Assembly: GCA_947175375.1 (NCBI GenBank)
Contig: CAMWMT010000054.1
Coordinates: forward strand, 1 to 10,023
From: an uncultured Clostridiaceae bacterium
GTDB lineage: Bacteria > Bacillota > Clostridia > Lachnospirales > Lachnospiraceae
Length of the DNA stretch: 10,023 bases
Direction: 5' to 3'
Part shown: positions 1 through 6,139 of the stretch, in pieces
How the letters are laid out: each line of letters starts with the position of its first letter
Numbering within the stretch: the first letter of the stretch is position 1
Program-made: the position numbers and the translations under genes
Notes under the pieces: model-generated
Database searches by the model: none
Told to the model about the DNA's origin: nothing
The model's input: only the letters and a program-made list of their open reading frames with translations

Positions 1-716
1 GTATCATGGTGAGGGATAAACGGTCCGATTCCAACCATATGAGGCTTAAATTCTTTCAAAAACACCAGGTCATCCGCCAGGCACTCCGGTGTCTGTCCCG
101 GCGAACCCACCATAAATCCGGCGCCCACCTGATAGCCGAGTTCTTTCAGGTCTCTGAGGCATTGCATGCGCTTCTTCAGGCTCATCTCTGACGGATGCAG
201 TCTGTGGTAATGCTCTTCATTTGCTGTCTCATGGCGCAGAAGATACCGGTCCGCCCCTGCTTCCTTGTATATTCGATAGGTTCCATAAGATTTTTCTCCA
301 AGGGAAAGTGTGATTGCGCAATCCGGAAAATTTTCCCGGATCGCACCGACAATATCCGCCATCCGTTCATCCGTAAACCATGGATCTTCCCCACCCTGCA
401 GGACAAACGTACGGAATCCCAGCTCATATCCATTCTCACAGCAGGCCAGAATCTCCTCTTTTGTCAGACGGTAACGAACCGCATGCCGATTGCCCCGGCG
501 AATGCCGCAGTAATAGCAGTCATTTTTACAATAATTTGTAAATTCGATCAGGCCTCTGATATAGACCTCGTCTCCGTAATGCTGCTTTCGGATGTGTACG
601 GCTTCTTCCGCAAGCATTTTAACTGCTTCCGGATCATCGACGCATTTTAAAAGTTCTATGAATTCTTCTTTTGTAAAATCCGGATTGTTTATAAATTTTT
701 CTGCTGTTTTTTGCAT
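1..716 (-). CDS. hydE: [FeFe]-hydrogenase maturase HydE, radical SAM enzyme (5' two thirds, runs off left edge)
   Basis: HydE is the radical SAM enzyme that acts on the HydG-derived Fe(CO)2(CN)-cysteine complex during assembly of the diiron subcluster of [FeFe] hydrogenase; this role is family knowledge. Reading the minus strand from ATG at 716 gives 238 codons without a stop. Near residues 52-60 it reads YIRGLIEFT, followed by the radical SAM cluster motif C63-x3-C67-x2-C70 (CKNDCYYC) and the SAM-binding QGGED at 107-111, a combination typical of HydE rather than biotin synthase. HydE is usually about 350 residues, so roughly a third, including the C-terminal barrel, lies outside. A GGGAGG ribosome binding site stands 12 bases before the ATG, which is a little far. 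The gene lies 59 bases downstream of a nuclease remnant in the same direction and is opposite in strand to hydG and hydF. No convincing promoter was found just upstream. Confidence 0.93.
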   Translation of the reverse strand, partial: MQKTAEKFINNPDFTKEEFIELLKCVDDPEAVKMLAEEAVHIRKQHYGDEVYIRGLIEFTNYCKNDCYYCGIRRGNRHAVRYRLTKEEILACCENGYELGFRTFVLQGGEDPWFTDERMADIVGAIRENFPDCAITLSLGEKSYGTYRIYKEAGADRYLLRHETANEEHYHRLHPSEMSLKKRMQCLRDLKELGYQVGAGFMVGSPGQTPECLADDLVFLKEFKPHMVGIGPFIPHHD

Positions 717-775
717 AATGATTAGGTTCCTCCCAGAATACTCATTCTTTTCGGGCAAGAGAGTCTTCCAGGCTC

Positions 776-1054
776 CTATGCACGATATTTTTCGATGATG
801 CAGGTATGCCTGCGCTGACCTGCGGGCGCATCTTTCTCATAATTGATTCCGACTAATAAAATATCTCCGCCGTATGCCCGAATAGCATCGGGATAACACC
901 GGTTCCTGATCTGATCAATGGCCCCTTCTGCAGACTGATTCCACTTTAGTTCGATCACCAGTGCAGGCAGCAAAGAATCCTTTTTCGGCAAGTACACCAG
1001 ATCCGCATATCCGACACCTGCCGACAGTTCTTCAAATAGTACACGTCTGTTTTT
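776..1054 (-). pseudogene. Remnant: C-terminal PD-(D/E)XK domain of an AAA-ATPase-like / DUF1703-type protein
   Basis: An open frame of 92 codons has no start codon at its head: an in-frame TGA sits at 1055-1057 directly before it, and the first recognisable residues are NRRVLFEELSAGVGYADLVY. The rest matches from memory the C-terminal PDDEXK_9 domain of the widespread anaerobe family with an N-terminal AAA-ATPase-like domain: GYADLVYLP supplies the acidic residue, ALVIELKW the E-x-K, then SAEGAIDQI and YGGDILLVGINY, ending with a normal-looking tail (HTCIIEKY). The ATPase part, normally some 400 residues upstream, is absent; the ADP-ribosylglycohydrolase gene begins its 3' end 150 bases away instead. 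I read this as the surviving 3' end of a deleted gene. A GTG at 997 could start a 73-residue product, but that would begin inside the domain after the first catalytic acid, so a functional small protein is unlikely. Confidence 0.75.
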
Positions 1055-1203
1055 TCATTATATATCAATGCCTATCTTTTATCAATATTCGTAATTTTCT
1101 CTCAGGTAATTCTATATCTCTTTTGGTAAACTCCGTGCATATACATCAAACATCTGCTCTTTTCCAGTTCAGATATATCATACCTGTCCCAAAAGCTACT
1201 CTC
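1055..1203. other. AT-rich gap between nuclease remnant and ADP-ribosylglycohydrolase 3' end
   Basis: No gene is visible here. Minus-strand frames are broken by several stops (TGA at 1055-1057 among others). Short stretches of protein-like sequence occur in different frames (for example ELPERKLRILIKDRH on the minus strand), which may be decayed coding sequence from the same deletion event, but I do not recognise a family. No hairpin with a T-run that would clearly terminate the ADP-ribosylglycohydrolase transcript was found. Confidence 0.4.
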
Positions 1204-2196
1204 TCAGTCTTCTCCCAGACACCGGCGAAGCAGCGCTTCTGCTTTTTCCCGCTCCCTGAGCATCGAAATCCATCGATCCGGAATTTCCTGTACTCCATAC
1301 CGGATTCCCAGAAGGCCGCCTGCAACACAAGCGGTAGTATCCGTATCATTTCCCAGCAAAACCGCCCGTTTCACTCCGTCCTCATAGCCTGATGCCTGTT
1401 CCAGTATCATAAAAGCACTGCGCAGGCAGTCCACCACGTAACCAGTCCCGGTCCCTTCCCAGGGCTGTTCCGGCCGGATACTCCATTCCAGCTCCTGCTC
1501 ATATTCCGGCATATCCTGATAGATTTTCCGCAGAGTTGCAAGCCCTGTTTCGATAGCTTTATGAGACTCAAGACCCTCCAGCAGCTCCTGCGCCACGAGA
1601 CAATACAGTGCGCAGCATACCTGATTGCATATATGCCCATGCGTGATCAGACATTGCCTGTGAGCATCCTGTACCAGCTCTCTGTCCCTTTGTTCTTTCT
1701 CTAGACTCCCATATATACTGTGCCACAGCGTCAGAGGGAGGACCCGCATCAGCGCCCCGTTTCCTTTGCCATCCGGATTCAGCATTCCGCATTCTTCTGG
1801 GGTCAGCTCATTCCTGTACCCACGCAGCGCATATGCCGTCTGGATTCCTACATCGAATACTACGCCATCCACTGCCCACATGCCATCCTCATACCAGGAG
1901 AGAAGCCCATCTGAAAAATCCTCCAGAGAAAAGCCTTTCCTGTCCAGAAGACTTTGAAACAGACAGAGTGCCTGTGCCCCGTCGTCTGACCAGGTCCCTG
2001 CTTCCACTTCCTGATATGTTTTGTGAAAACCCACAGGCGGGATCATCTCGATCTCTTGATAAGGAGGCAGCTTTTTGGCATCATAAAATTCATAGGGCAC
2101 CCCCAGCGCATCCCCAATCAGAAGCCCATAAAGGCCTCCCGCAATCCTGTCATGCTTTGTTAATCTTTTATCCACCCTGGGCATTTGTTTTTTCAT
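1204..2196 (-). CDS. ADP-ribosylglycohydrolase (DraG/ARH family)
   Basis: A 330-residue protein of the DraG/ARH fold, which hydrolyses ADP-ribose from modified proteins or related ADP-ribosyl compounds using two magnesium ions. The N-terminus carries GGLYGLLIGDALGVPYEF, then the metal-binding SDDG at residues 70-73 (the family mostly has TDDT or SDDT), GNGALMR at 145-151, GTGYVVDCLRSA near 249-260, and the C-terminal metal motif GNDTDTTA at 282-289 in which D284, D286 and T287 are the expected ligands. All core motifs are present, so it should be active. The start at 2196 is chosen because AAGGAG lies 9 bases before it; ATG at 2202 is only 3 bases from that site, and a further upstream start (2388) would read through the divergent promoter region. 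The substrate is unknown; no ADP-ribosyltransferase is in the window. It is divergent from the hyd operon and interrupts the hydE-hydG linkage. Confidence 0.93.
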   Translation of the reverse strand: MKKQMPRVDKRLTKHDRIAGGLYGLLIGDALGVPYEFYDAKKLPPYQEIEMIPPVGFHKTYQEVEAGTWSDDGAQALCLFQSLLDRKGFSLEDFSDGLLSWYEDGMWAVDGVVFDVGIQTAYALRGYRNELTPEECGMLNPDGKGNGALMRVLPLTLWHSIYGSLEKEQRDRELVQDAHRQCLITHGHICNQVCCALYCLVAQELLEGLESHKAIETGLATLRKIYQDMPEYEQELEWSIRPEQPWEGTGTGYVVDCLRSAFMILEQASGYEDGVKRAVLLGNDTDTTACVAGGLLGIRYGVQEIPDRWISMLREREKAEALLRRCLGED

Positions 2197-2271
2197 AATC
2201 ATCCACTCCTTAACCTGTTTTTCATGCTGTTGTGATTCCATTTGCAAAATGCATGGAATTCTTATATATGG

Positions 2272-2277
2272 AGTATA
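2272..2277 (-). promoter_or_regulatory. Candidate extended -10 promoter for the ADP-ribosylglycohydrolase gene
   Basis: On the minus strand this reads TATACT preceded by TGG, giving an extended -10 element (TGnTATACT). No good -35 box lies 16-18 bases upstream. Transcription would start near 2265, giving a leader of about 70 bases that ends with the AAGGAG ribosome binding site. Confidence 0.4.
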
Positions 2278-2288
2278 CCACAGATTTC

Positions 2289-2340
2289 CTTTCAAAGGTG
2301 ACAAAGGTTTTTCCGCGTCAAATTCGGGAAGCTTTGAAAG
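2289..2340. repeat. Paired 9-bp inverted repeat in the divergent intergenic region
   Basis: CTTTCAAAG at 2289-2297 and its exact reverse complement CTTTGAAAG at 2332-2340 lie 43 bp apart centre to centre, about four helical turns. Each copy is itself nearly palindromic (TTTCAAA / TTTGAAA). They lie upstream of the hyd promoter and just upstream of the candidate promoter of the divergent gene, so a shared operator is possible; the regulator is unknown. Confidence 0.35.
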
Positions 2341-2348
2341 CAAACAGT

Positions 2349-2373
2349 TGGCAAAAAACTTTTTCAGTTGCCA
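2349..2373. promoter_or_regulatory. Inverted/direct repeat overlapping the -35 box of the hyd operon (possible operator)
   Basis: TGGCAA at 2349-2354 and TTGCCA at 2368-2373 are reverse complements; the right arm is the -35 box itself. The same bases also form a near-perfect direct repeat, CAGTTGGCA at 2345 and CAGTTGCCA at 2365, 20 bp (two turns) apart. Position over the -35 box suggests repression, but no regulator can be named from the sequence. Confidence 0.35.
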
Positions 2374-2396
2374 GAAAGCCGGGTTCATGATAAAAT
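2368..2396 (+). promoter_or_regulatory. Sigma-A-type promoter of the TM1266-like/hydG/hydF operon
   Basis: The -35 box TTGCCA (2368-2373) and -10 box TAAAAT (2391-2396) are separated by exactly 17 bases, close to consensus at both. Transcription would start near 2403, about 33 bases before the first gene of the operon. This is one of the best promoters in the window. Confidence 0.7.
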
Positions 2397-2435
2397 TTAT
2401 CCGTAAGAGATTTTACAGAATGAAAGAGAACAGAT

Positions 2436-2714
2436 ATGGAGACAAGGATTGCTCTTCTTGGAGTCATTATTGAAAATACAGAGTCCGTCGCGCAGCTGAA
2501 CCAGCTGCTCCACGAATACGGCGGCTATATCATCGGAAGGATGGGAATCCCTTACCGGGAGCGAAGCGTAAATATCATCAGCATCGCCATGGATGCTCCC
2601 CAGGATGTCATCAATGCGCTTTCCGGCAAGATCGGTCGGCTGAAGGGTGTTACGGCAAAAACCATCTATTCCAATGTCAAGGGCGGCAATGCCCGCGGGG
2701 CCAACACCCCATAA
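2436..2714 (+). CDS. TM1266-family putative iron-only hydrogenase system regulator
   Basis: A 92-residue protein beginning METRIALLGVIIE and containing YGGYIIGRMGIPYRE and VNIISIAMDAP, the pattern of the TM1266 family that is named for its regular company with HydE, HydF and HydG. Members have an ACT-like/NikR C-terminal-like ferredoxin fold and lack an obvious DNA-binding domain; the function is predicted from neighbourhood, not proven. The length is normal for the family. It ends with a short Gly/Asn-rich tail (GGNARGANTP). It is first in the operon, 33 bases after the predicted transcription start, with a weak purine-rich ribosome binding site (AAAGAGAA) before the ATG, and is followed 69 bases later by hydG. 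That position fits an accessory or regulatory role in H-cluster assembly. Confidence 0.88.
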   Translation: METRIALLGVIIENTESVAQLNQLLHEYGGYIIGRMGIPYRERSVNIISIAMDAPQDVINALSGKIGRLKGVTAKTIYSNVKGGNARGANTP

Positions 2715-2783
2715 TCACCACGTTACTAATCGGAAAGCCATGCACATGCACGGACTGACCGAAAAGAAAGGGGAAAAATATAT

Positions 2784-4205
2784 ATGTACAATGCAGCATC
2801 ATTAAAAGCAGAGGAATTCATCTCTGACGAGGAAATCCGGGAGACTCTTGCCTATGCAGACGCCAACAAGGGAAATGTGGCACTGATCGACCAGATCATC
2901 GCAAAGGCAAAGGAACGGAAGGGACTCGACCATCGGGAGGCTTCTGTTCTCCTGGCCTGCGAGATGCCGGAAAAGATCAAGGAAATCTATGCTCTGGCAG
3001 AACAGATCAAAAAAGATTACTACGGAAACCGGATCGTACTATTCGCGCCGCTCTATCTGTCTAATTACTGTGTCAACGGCTGTGTATACTGTCCGTATCA
3101 TTCCAAAAACAAACATATTGCCAGGAAAAAACTGACGCAGGAAGAGATCCGGCAGGAAGTGATCGCCCTGCAGGACATGGGACACAAGCGTCTTGCCATC
3201 GAAGCCGGAGAAGATCCTGTCAACAATCCCATTGAATATATTCTGGAGAGCATCCGAACTATCTATAGTATTAAGCATAAAAACGGAGCGATCCGTCGAG
3301 TAAATGTTAACATCGCGGCTACGACTGTGGAAAATTACAGAAAGCTGAAGGAAGCTGAGATTGGAACCTACATCCTGTTCCAGGAGACCTATCATAAGGA
3401 AAGTTATGAGAAGCTTCATCCAACAGGACCGAAGCATGATTACGCATACCATACAGAAGCCATGGACCGAGCAATGGCAGGCGGCATTGATGATGTAGGC
3501 CTTGGCGTCCTCTTTGGACTCGAAATGTACCGCTATGAATTTGCTGGGCTTTTGATGCACGCGGAGCATCTGGAAGCTGTTCACGGCGTCGGTCCGCATA
3601 CGATCAGCGTCCCCCGTTTAAAACGCGCGGATGACATTGACCCGTCTGCTTTTGATAACGGCATCAGCGATGACATTTTCGCAAAGATCTGCGCATTGAT
3701 CCGTATTGCCGTACCATACACGGGAATGATCATCTCCACCCGTGAGAGCCAGGCGGTCCGTGAGAAGGTGCTTCCGCTGGGCGTGTCTCAGATCAGCGGC
3801 GGATCCCGGACTTCCGTCGGCGGCTATGTGACTCCGGAGACTGAAGAGGATGTCACCAGCGCGCAGTTTGATGTCAGCGACCAGCGGACGCTGGATGAAG
3901 TCATCAACTGGCTGATTAAGCTGGACTATATTCCAAGCTTCTGCACTGCCTGTTACCGGGAAGGACGAACCGGCGACCGTTTTATGTCGCTGTGTAAAAA
4001 CATGCAGATTCTGAACTGCTGCCATCCAAATGCTCTGATGACGTTAAAAGAGTATCTGGAAGACTATGCAAGCGAAGAGACCAGAGAGCTTGGCCTGAAA
4101 CTGATTGAAAGAGAACTGGAAAATATTCCCAATCCAAAGGTAAGAAGAATTGCCGGTGAACATATTCATGATATCGCAACAGGCAAACGGGATTTCCGGT
4201 TTTAA
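2784..4205 (+). CDS. hydG: [FeFe]-hydrogenase maturase HydG (2-iminoacetate synthase-like radical SAM tyrosine lyase)
   Basis: HydG cleaves tyrosine with a SAM-derived radical, releasing p-cresol and forming the CO and cyanide ligands of the hydrogenase diiron site on an iron-cysteine complex. The 473-residue length is normal for the family. The radical SAM motif is C96-x3-C100-x2-C103 (CVNGCVYC), preceded by PLYLSNY as in ThiH/HydG. The feature that separates HydG from ThiH is the C-terminal extension binding the second, five-iron cluster: C387-x2-C390-x22-C413 (FCTACYREGRTGDR onwards), all three cysteines present, with a spare C412 beside the last. GPHTISVPR (270-278) and ISGGSRTSVGGY (337-348) are typical barrel segments. 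AAAGGGG at 2767-2773 lies 10 bases before the ATG. It is the middle gene of the operon, 21 bases ahead of hydF, so the two are probably co-transcribed and coordinated. Confidence 0.97.
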   Translation: MYNAASLKAEEFISDEEIRETLAYADANKGNVALIDQIIAKAKERKGLDHREASVLLACEMPEKIKEIYALAEQIKKDYYGNRIVLFAPLYLSNYCVNGCVYCPYHSKNKHIARKKLTQEEIRQEVIALQDMGHKRLAIEAGEDPVNNPIEYILESIRTIYSIKHKNGAIRRVNVNIAATTVENYRKLKEAEIGTYILFQETYHKESYEKLHPTGPKHDYAYHTEAMDRAMAGGIDDVGLGVLFGLEMYRYEFAGLLMHAEHLEAVHGVGPHTISVPRLKRADDIDPSAFDNGISDDIFAKICALIRIAVPYTGMIISTRESQAVREKVLPLGVSQISGGSRTSVGGYVTPETEEDVTSAQFDVSDQRTLDEVINWLIKLDYIPSFCTACYREGRTGDRFMSLCKNMQILNCCHPNALMTLKEYLEDYASEETRELGLKLIERELENIPNPKVRRIAGEHIHDIATGKRDFRF

Positions 4206-4226
4206 CAGATACGGAAAGGATTTTAT

Positions 4227-5450
4227 ATGATGTCAACTACGTTGAATGATACTCCCAGCAGCCAGCGCCTGCACATCGGTGTGTTCGGCAGGACAAACAG
4301 CGGGAAATCTTCTTTTATCAATGCATTTGCGAAACAGCAGATCTCTATCACTTCCCATGTGGCCGGAACTACTACGGACCCAGTGTTCAAAGCCATGGAG
4401 ATCCATCCCCTTGGGCCCTGTGTTCTGATCGACACTGCAGGCTATGGCGATGAAAGCGAGTTGGGAGAACGCCGCATGGAGAAGACCCGCGGAGCTGCCG
4501 AAAAGTCCGACCTTGCCATCATCCTTGCCTCCGGAGAAGATACAACTTCGGGTACTTTTGATCTGACCGAAGAACTGCACTGGTATCAGTTTTTTAAAGA
4601 AAAGAATACTCCGGTACTCTTCGTGGTAAGTAAGGCGGATATTCGGGAAAATGCAGAAATGCTTCTAGCGGATATCAAGGAACAGACAGGTCTGGAACCG
4701 CTTCTCGTAAGCGCTGCGACTGGGGCAGGGATAGAGCAGGTAAAAGAAGCTCTGGCGCGGCTTCTTCCGGAAAATTATGGGGAACATCTGATTACTGGAA
4801 GCCTGGTGTCGAAGGGAGACCTGGTGCTTCTTGTGATGCCCCAGGATATCCAGGCTCCGAAAGGACGCCTGATCCTTCCCCAGGTCCAGACGATCCGGGA
4901 GCTTCTCGACAAGAAATGCCTTGTCATGAGTGTAACGACGGATCAACTGCTGCCTGCGATCAAGACACTGGCCAGGCCTCCGAAACTGATCATCACGGAT
5001 TCACAGGTCTTTGGAACAGTCTATGAAAACAAACCGAAGGAAAGCATGCTCACTTCCTTTTCTGTTCTGTTTGCCGCCTATAAAGGGGACCTGCCGTACT
5101 ATGCGGAAGGAGCTAAAAAGATTGATTCTCTGACCGCAAGTTCCAGAGTGCTGATCGCCGAATGCTGCACCCACGCACCCCTGGAAGAAGATATCGGCCG
5201 GGTGAAGATTCCGCGAATGCTAAAAAAACGTTTTGGAGACAGTCTAACCGTAGACATCGTAAGCGGAACCGATTTCCCGCAGGACCTGTCCGGATACGAC
5301 CTGGTCATCCAGTGCGGCGCCTGCATGTTTAACCGGAAATATGTTATGACCCGTATCAACCGGGCAAAAGACCAGGGAATCCCGATGACTAATTATGGGG
5401 TGACGATTGCTCATCTGACCGGGATACTGGATAAGATTGCGATGCCGTAA
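4227..5450 (+). CDS. hydF: [FeFe]-hydrogenase maturation GTPase and scaffold HydF
   Basis: HydF is the scaffold on which the diiron subcluster is finished and from which it is passed to apo-hydrogenase. The 407-residue protein has an N-terminal TrmE-like GTPase domain: P-loop GRTNSGKSS at 21-29, switch I threonines at 48-50, DTAG at 69-72 and SKAD at 135-138 (G4, with Ser where Asn is usual). A dimerisation region follows, then the cluster-binding domain with C314-T-H316 and, 46 residues later, C363-x2-C366. The residue before C363 is Gln, whereas many HydFs have His there (HCxxC). Two adjacent ATGs (4227 and 4230) are both reachable from AAAGGA at 4215-4220, 6 or 9 bases away; the first is used here. 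Last gene of the operon, 21 bases after hydG and followed by a strong hairpin terminator. Confidence 0.96.
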   Translation: MMSTTLNDTPSSQRLHIGVFGRTNSGKSSFINAFAKQQISITSHVAGTTTDPVFKAMEIHPLGPCVLIDTAGYGDESELGERRMEKTRGAAEKSDLAIILASGEDTTSGTFDLTEELHWYQFFKEKNTPVLFVVSKADIRENAEMLLADIKEQTGLEPLLVSAATGAGIEQVKEALARLLPENYGEHLITGSLVSKGDLVLLVMPQDIQAPKGRLILPQVQTIRELLDKKCLVMSVTTDQLLPAIKTLARPPKLIITDSQVFGTVYENKPKESMLTSFSVLFAAYKGDLPYYAEGAKKIDSLTASSRVLIAECCTHAPLEEDIGRVKIPRMLKKRFGDSLTVDIVSGTDFPQDLSGYDLVIQCGACMFNRKYVMTRINRAKDQGIPMTNYGVTIAHLTGILDKIAMP

Positions 5451-5493
5451 GGCTGCATCTTTTCATGAACGGAAGTGAGAATTGCTTATATTG

Positions 5494-5526
5494 AAGGGAG
5501 TGTTACAAAATGTAACACTCCCTTTT
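5494..5526 (+). terminator. Rho-independent terminator of the hyd operon, shared with the convergent VOC gene
   Basis: GGGAGTGTTACA (5496-5507), a three-base AAA loop and the exact complement TGTAACACTCCC (5511-5522) form a perfect 12-bp stem, followed by TTTT. It starts 46 bases after hydF. The stop codon of the convergent VOC gene lies at 5525-5527, so the same hairpin can also end transcription from that side, though the minus-strand T-run is short. Confidence 0.85.
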
Positions 5527-5908
5527 ATACCGTAATCTCAATCTGATTCCCTTCAACTACAACGATGCAGCTCTCATAATAACCGTCTCCCGTTGTCCGC
5601 GGGCCGCTGATGACCTCATAACCATCTGCCTTTAATTCCGCTGTCAGTGAATCTACCCGCTCCCTGCTTCCAACGGAAAACGCCACATGGATAAACCCTG
5701 ACCTGGCAAGCCCTTTATCCTCGTCCGTGATCTCCGGTTTTGTCATTACCTCAAGTCTCGCTCCGTCATCAAAAGAAATAAAATAGGACCGAAAATCCGT
5801 TGTCCTGTTGTGATAGAGCTCATTTGCTGTACCTCCGAGATACTTTTCAAAAAAACCCTTTGCTTTTTCCAGATCAGCAACATACATTGCTACATGTTCA
5901 ATTCTCAT
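5525..5908 (-). CDS. VOC-superfamily protein (glyoxalase I / dioxygenase-like fold)
   Basis: A 127-residue protein made of the two beta-alpha-beta-beta-beta modules of the vicinal oxygen chelate fold. It begins MRIEHVAMYVADLEKAKGFF, the usual first strand and helix, and has candidate metal ligands at all four expected positions: H5, E53 (RLEV), H74 (FIHVAF) and E124 (QIEITV). That set resembles glyoxalase I or methylmalonyl-CoA epimerase-like members rather than bleomycin-binding proteins, which lack the metal site. The substrate cannot be assigned. The start has a GAAAGGA ribosome binding site 8 bases upstream. The gene is monocistronic, convergent with hydF and shares its terminator. A TATAAT at 5983-5988 (minus strand) may be its -10 box, and the short inverted repeat TGCCA-ATATC-TGGCA at 5948-5962 lies in the leader. 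Confidence 0.85.
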   Translation of the reverse strand: MRIEHVAMYVADLEKAKGFFEKYLGGTANELYHNRTTDFRSYFISFDDGARLEVMTKPEITDEDKGLARSGFIHVAFSVGSRERVDSLTAELKADGYEVISGPRTTGDGYYESCIVVVEGNQIEITV

Positions 5909-5982
5909 CTGTTACATCCTTTCTGTATGATCTGAATAACTGCTAATTGCCAATATCTGGCAGAGCGAATTATCCATCATCT

Positions 5983-5988
5983 ATTATA
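5983..5988 (-). promoter_or_regulatory. Candidate -10 box for the VOC gene
   Basis: The minus strand reads a perfect TATAAT, but no recognisable -35 box stands 16-18 bases upstream. Predicted transcription start is near 5976, giving a leader of about 68 bases that contains a small inverted repeat (TGCCA at 5948-5952, TGGCA at 5958-5962). Confidence 0.35.
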
Positions 5989-6084
5989 TTACGTCTCTTC
6001 CTTTCCAGCTATAACAATTCTATTCGTCTTTATAACAATCCTCTTTATTTTGAAAATAATCCCCACTTCTTTTTCTAAATGTGC

Positions 6085-6094
6085 TATATATAAT
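6085..6094 (+). promoter_or_regulatory. Candidate -10 region for the HAD phosphatase gene
   Basis: TATATATAAT contains TATAAT (6089-6094), and TGC directly before 6085 gives an extended -10 reading as well. The -35 region is poor (CTTCTT at 17 bases). Spacing of about 45-50 bases to the ATG at 6140 is reasonable. Confidence 0.3.
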
Positions 6095-6139
6095 AACAGA
6101 AACCTCTTGGCTGATATTTTACATGATTGGAGAAAAGCT

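Noticed and set aside
195..650. Plus-strand 151-codon frame opposite hydE
   Set aside because: Antisense to a clearly recognised HydE with no family resemblance or ribosome binding site; a shadow frame.
2197..2388. 64-residue N-terminal extension of the ADP-ribosylglycohydrolase
   Set aside because: It would be encoded across the divergent promoter region, shows no family similarity, and a proper ribosome binding site precedes the ATG at 2196.
2715..2783. Short repeats (ATGCAC twice) between the TM1266-like gene and hydG as a possible RNA element
   Set aside because: No stable stem or recognisable riboswitch could be drawn; it is an ordinary intra-operon gap.
3039..3599. 186-codon minus-strand frame inside hydG
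   Set aside because: Lies wholly within hydG, whose cysteine motifs fix the coding strand; no independent evidence.
6050..6094. TTGAAA plus TATAAT as a promoter for the HAD gene
   Set aside because: The two boxes are 33 bases apart, far from the 16-18 needed; only the -10 region is kept as a weak candidate.
6050..6139. Upstream in-frame ATG for the HAD phosphatase
   Set aside because: Adds 30 residues before the normal family start, and the good GGAG site belongs to the ATG at 6140.
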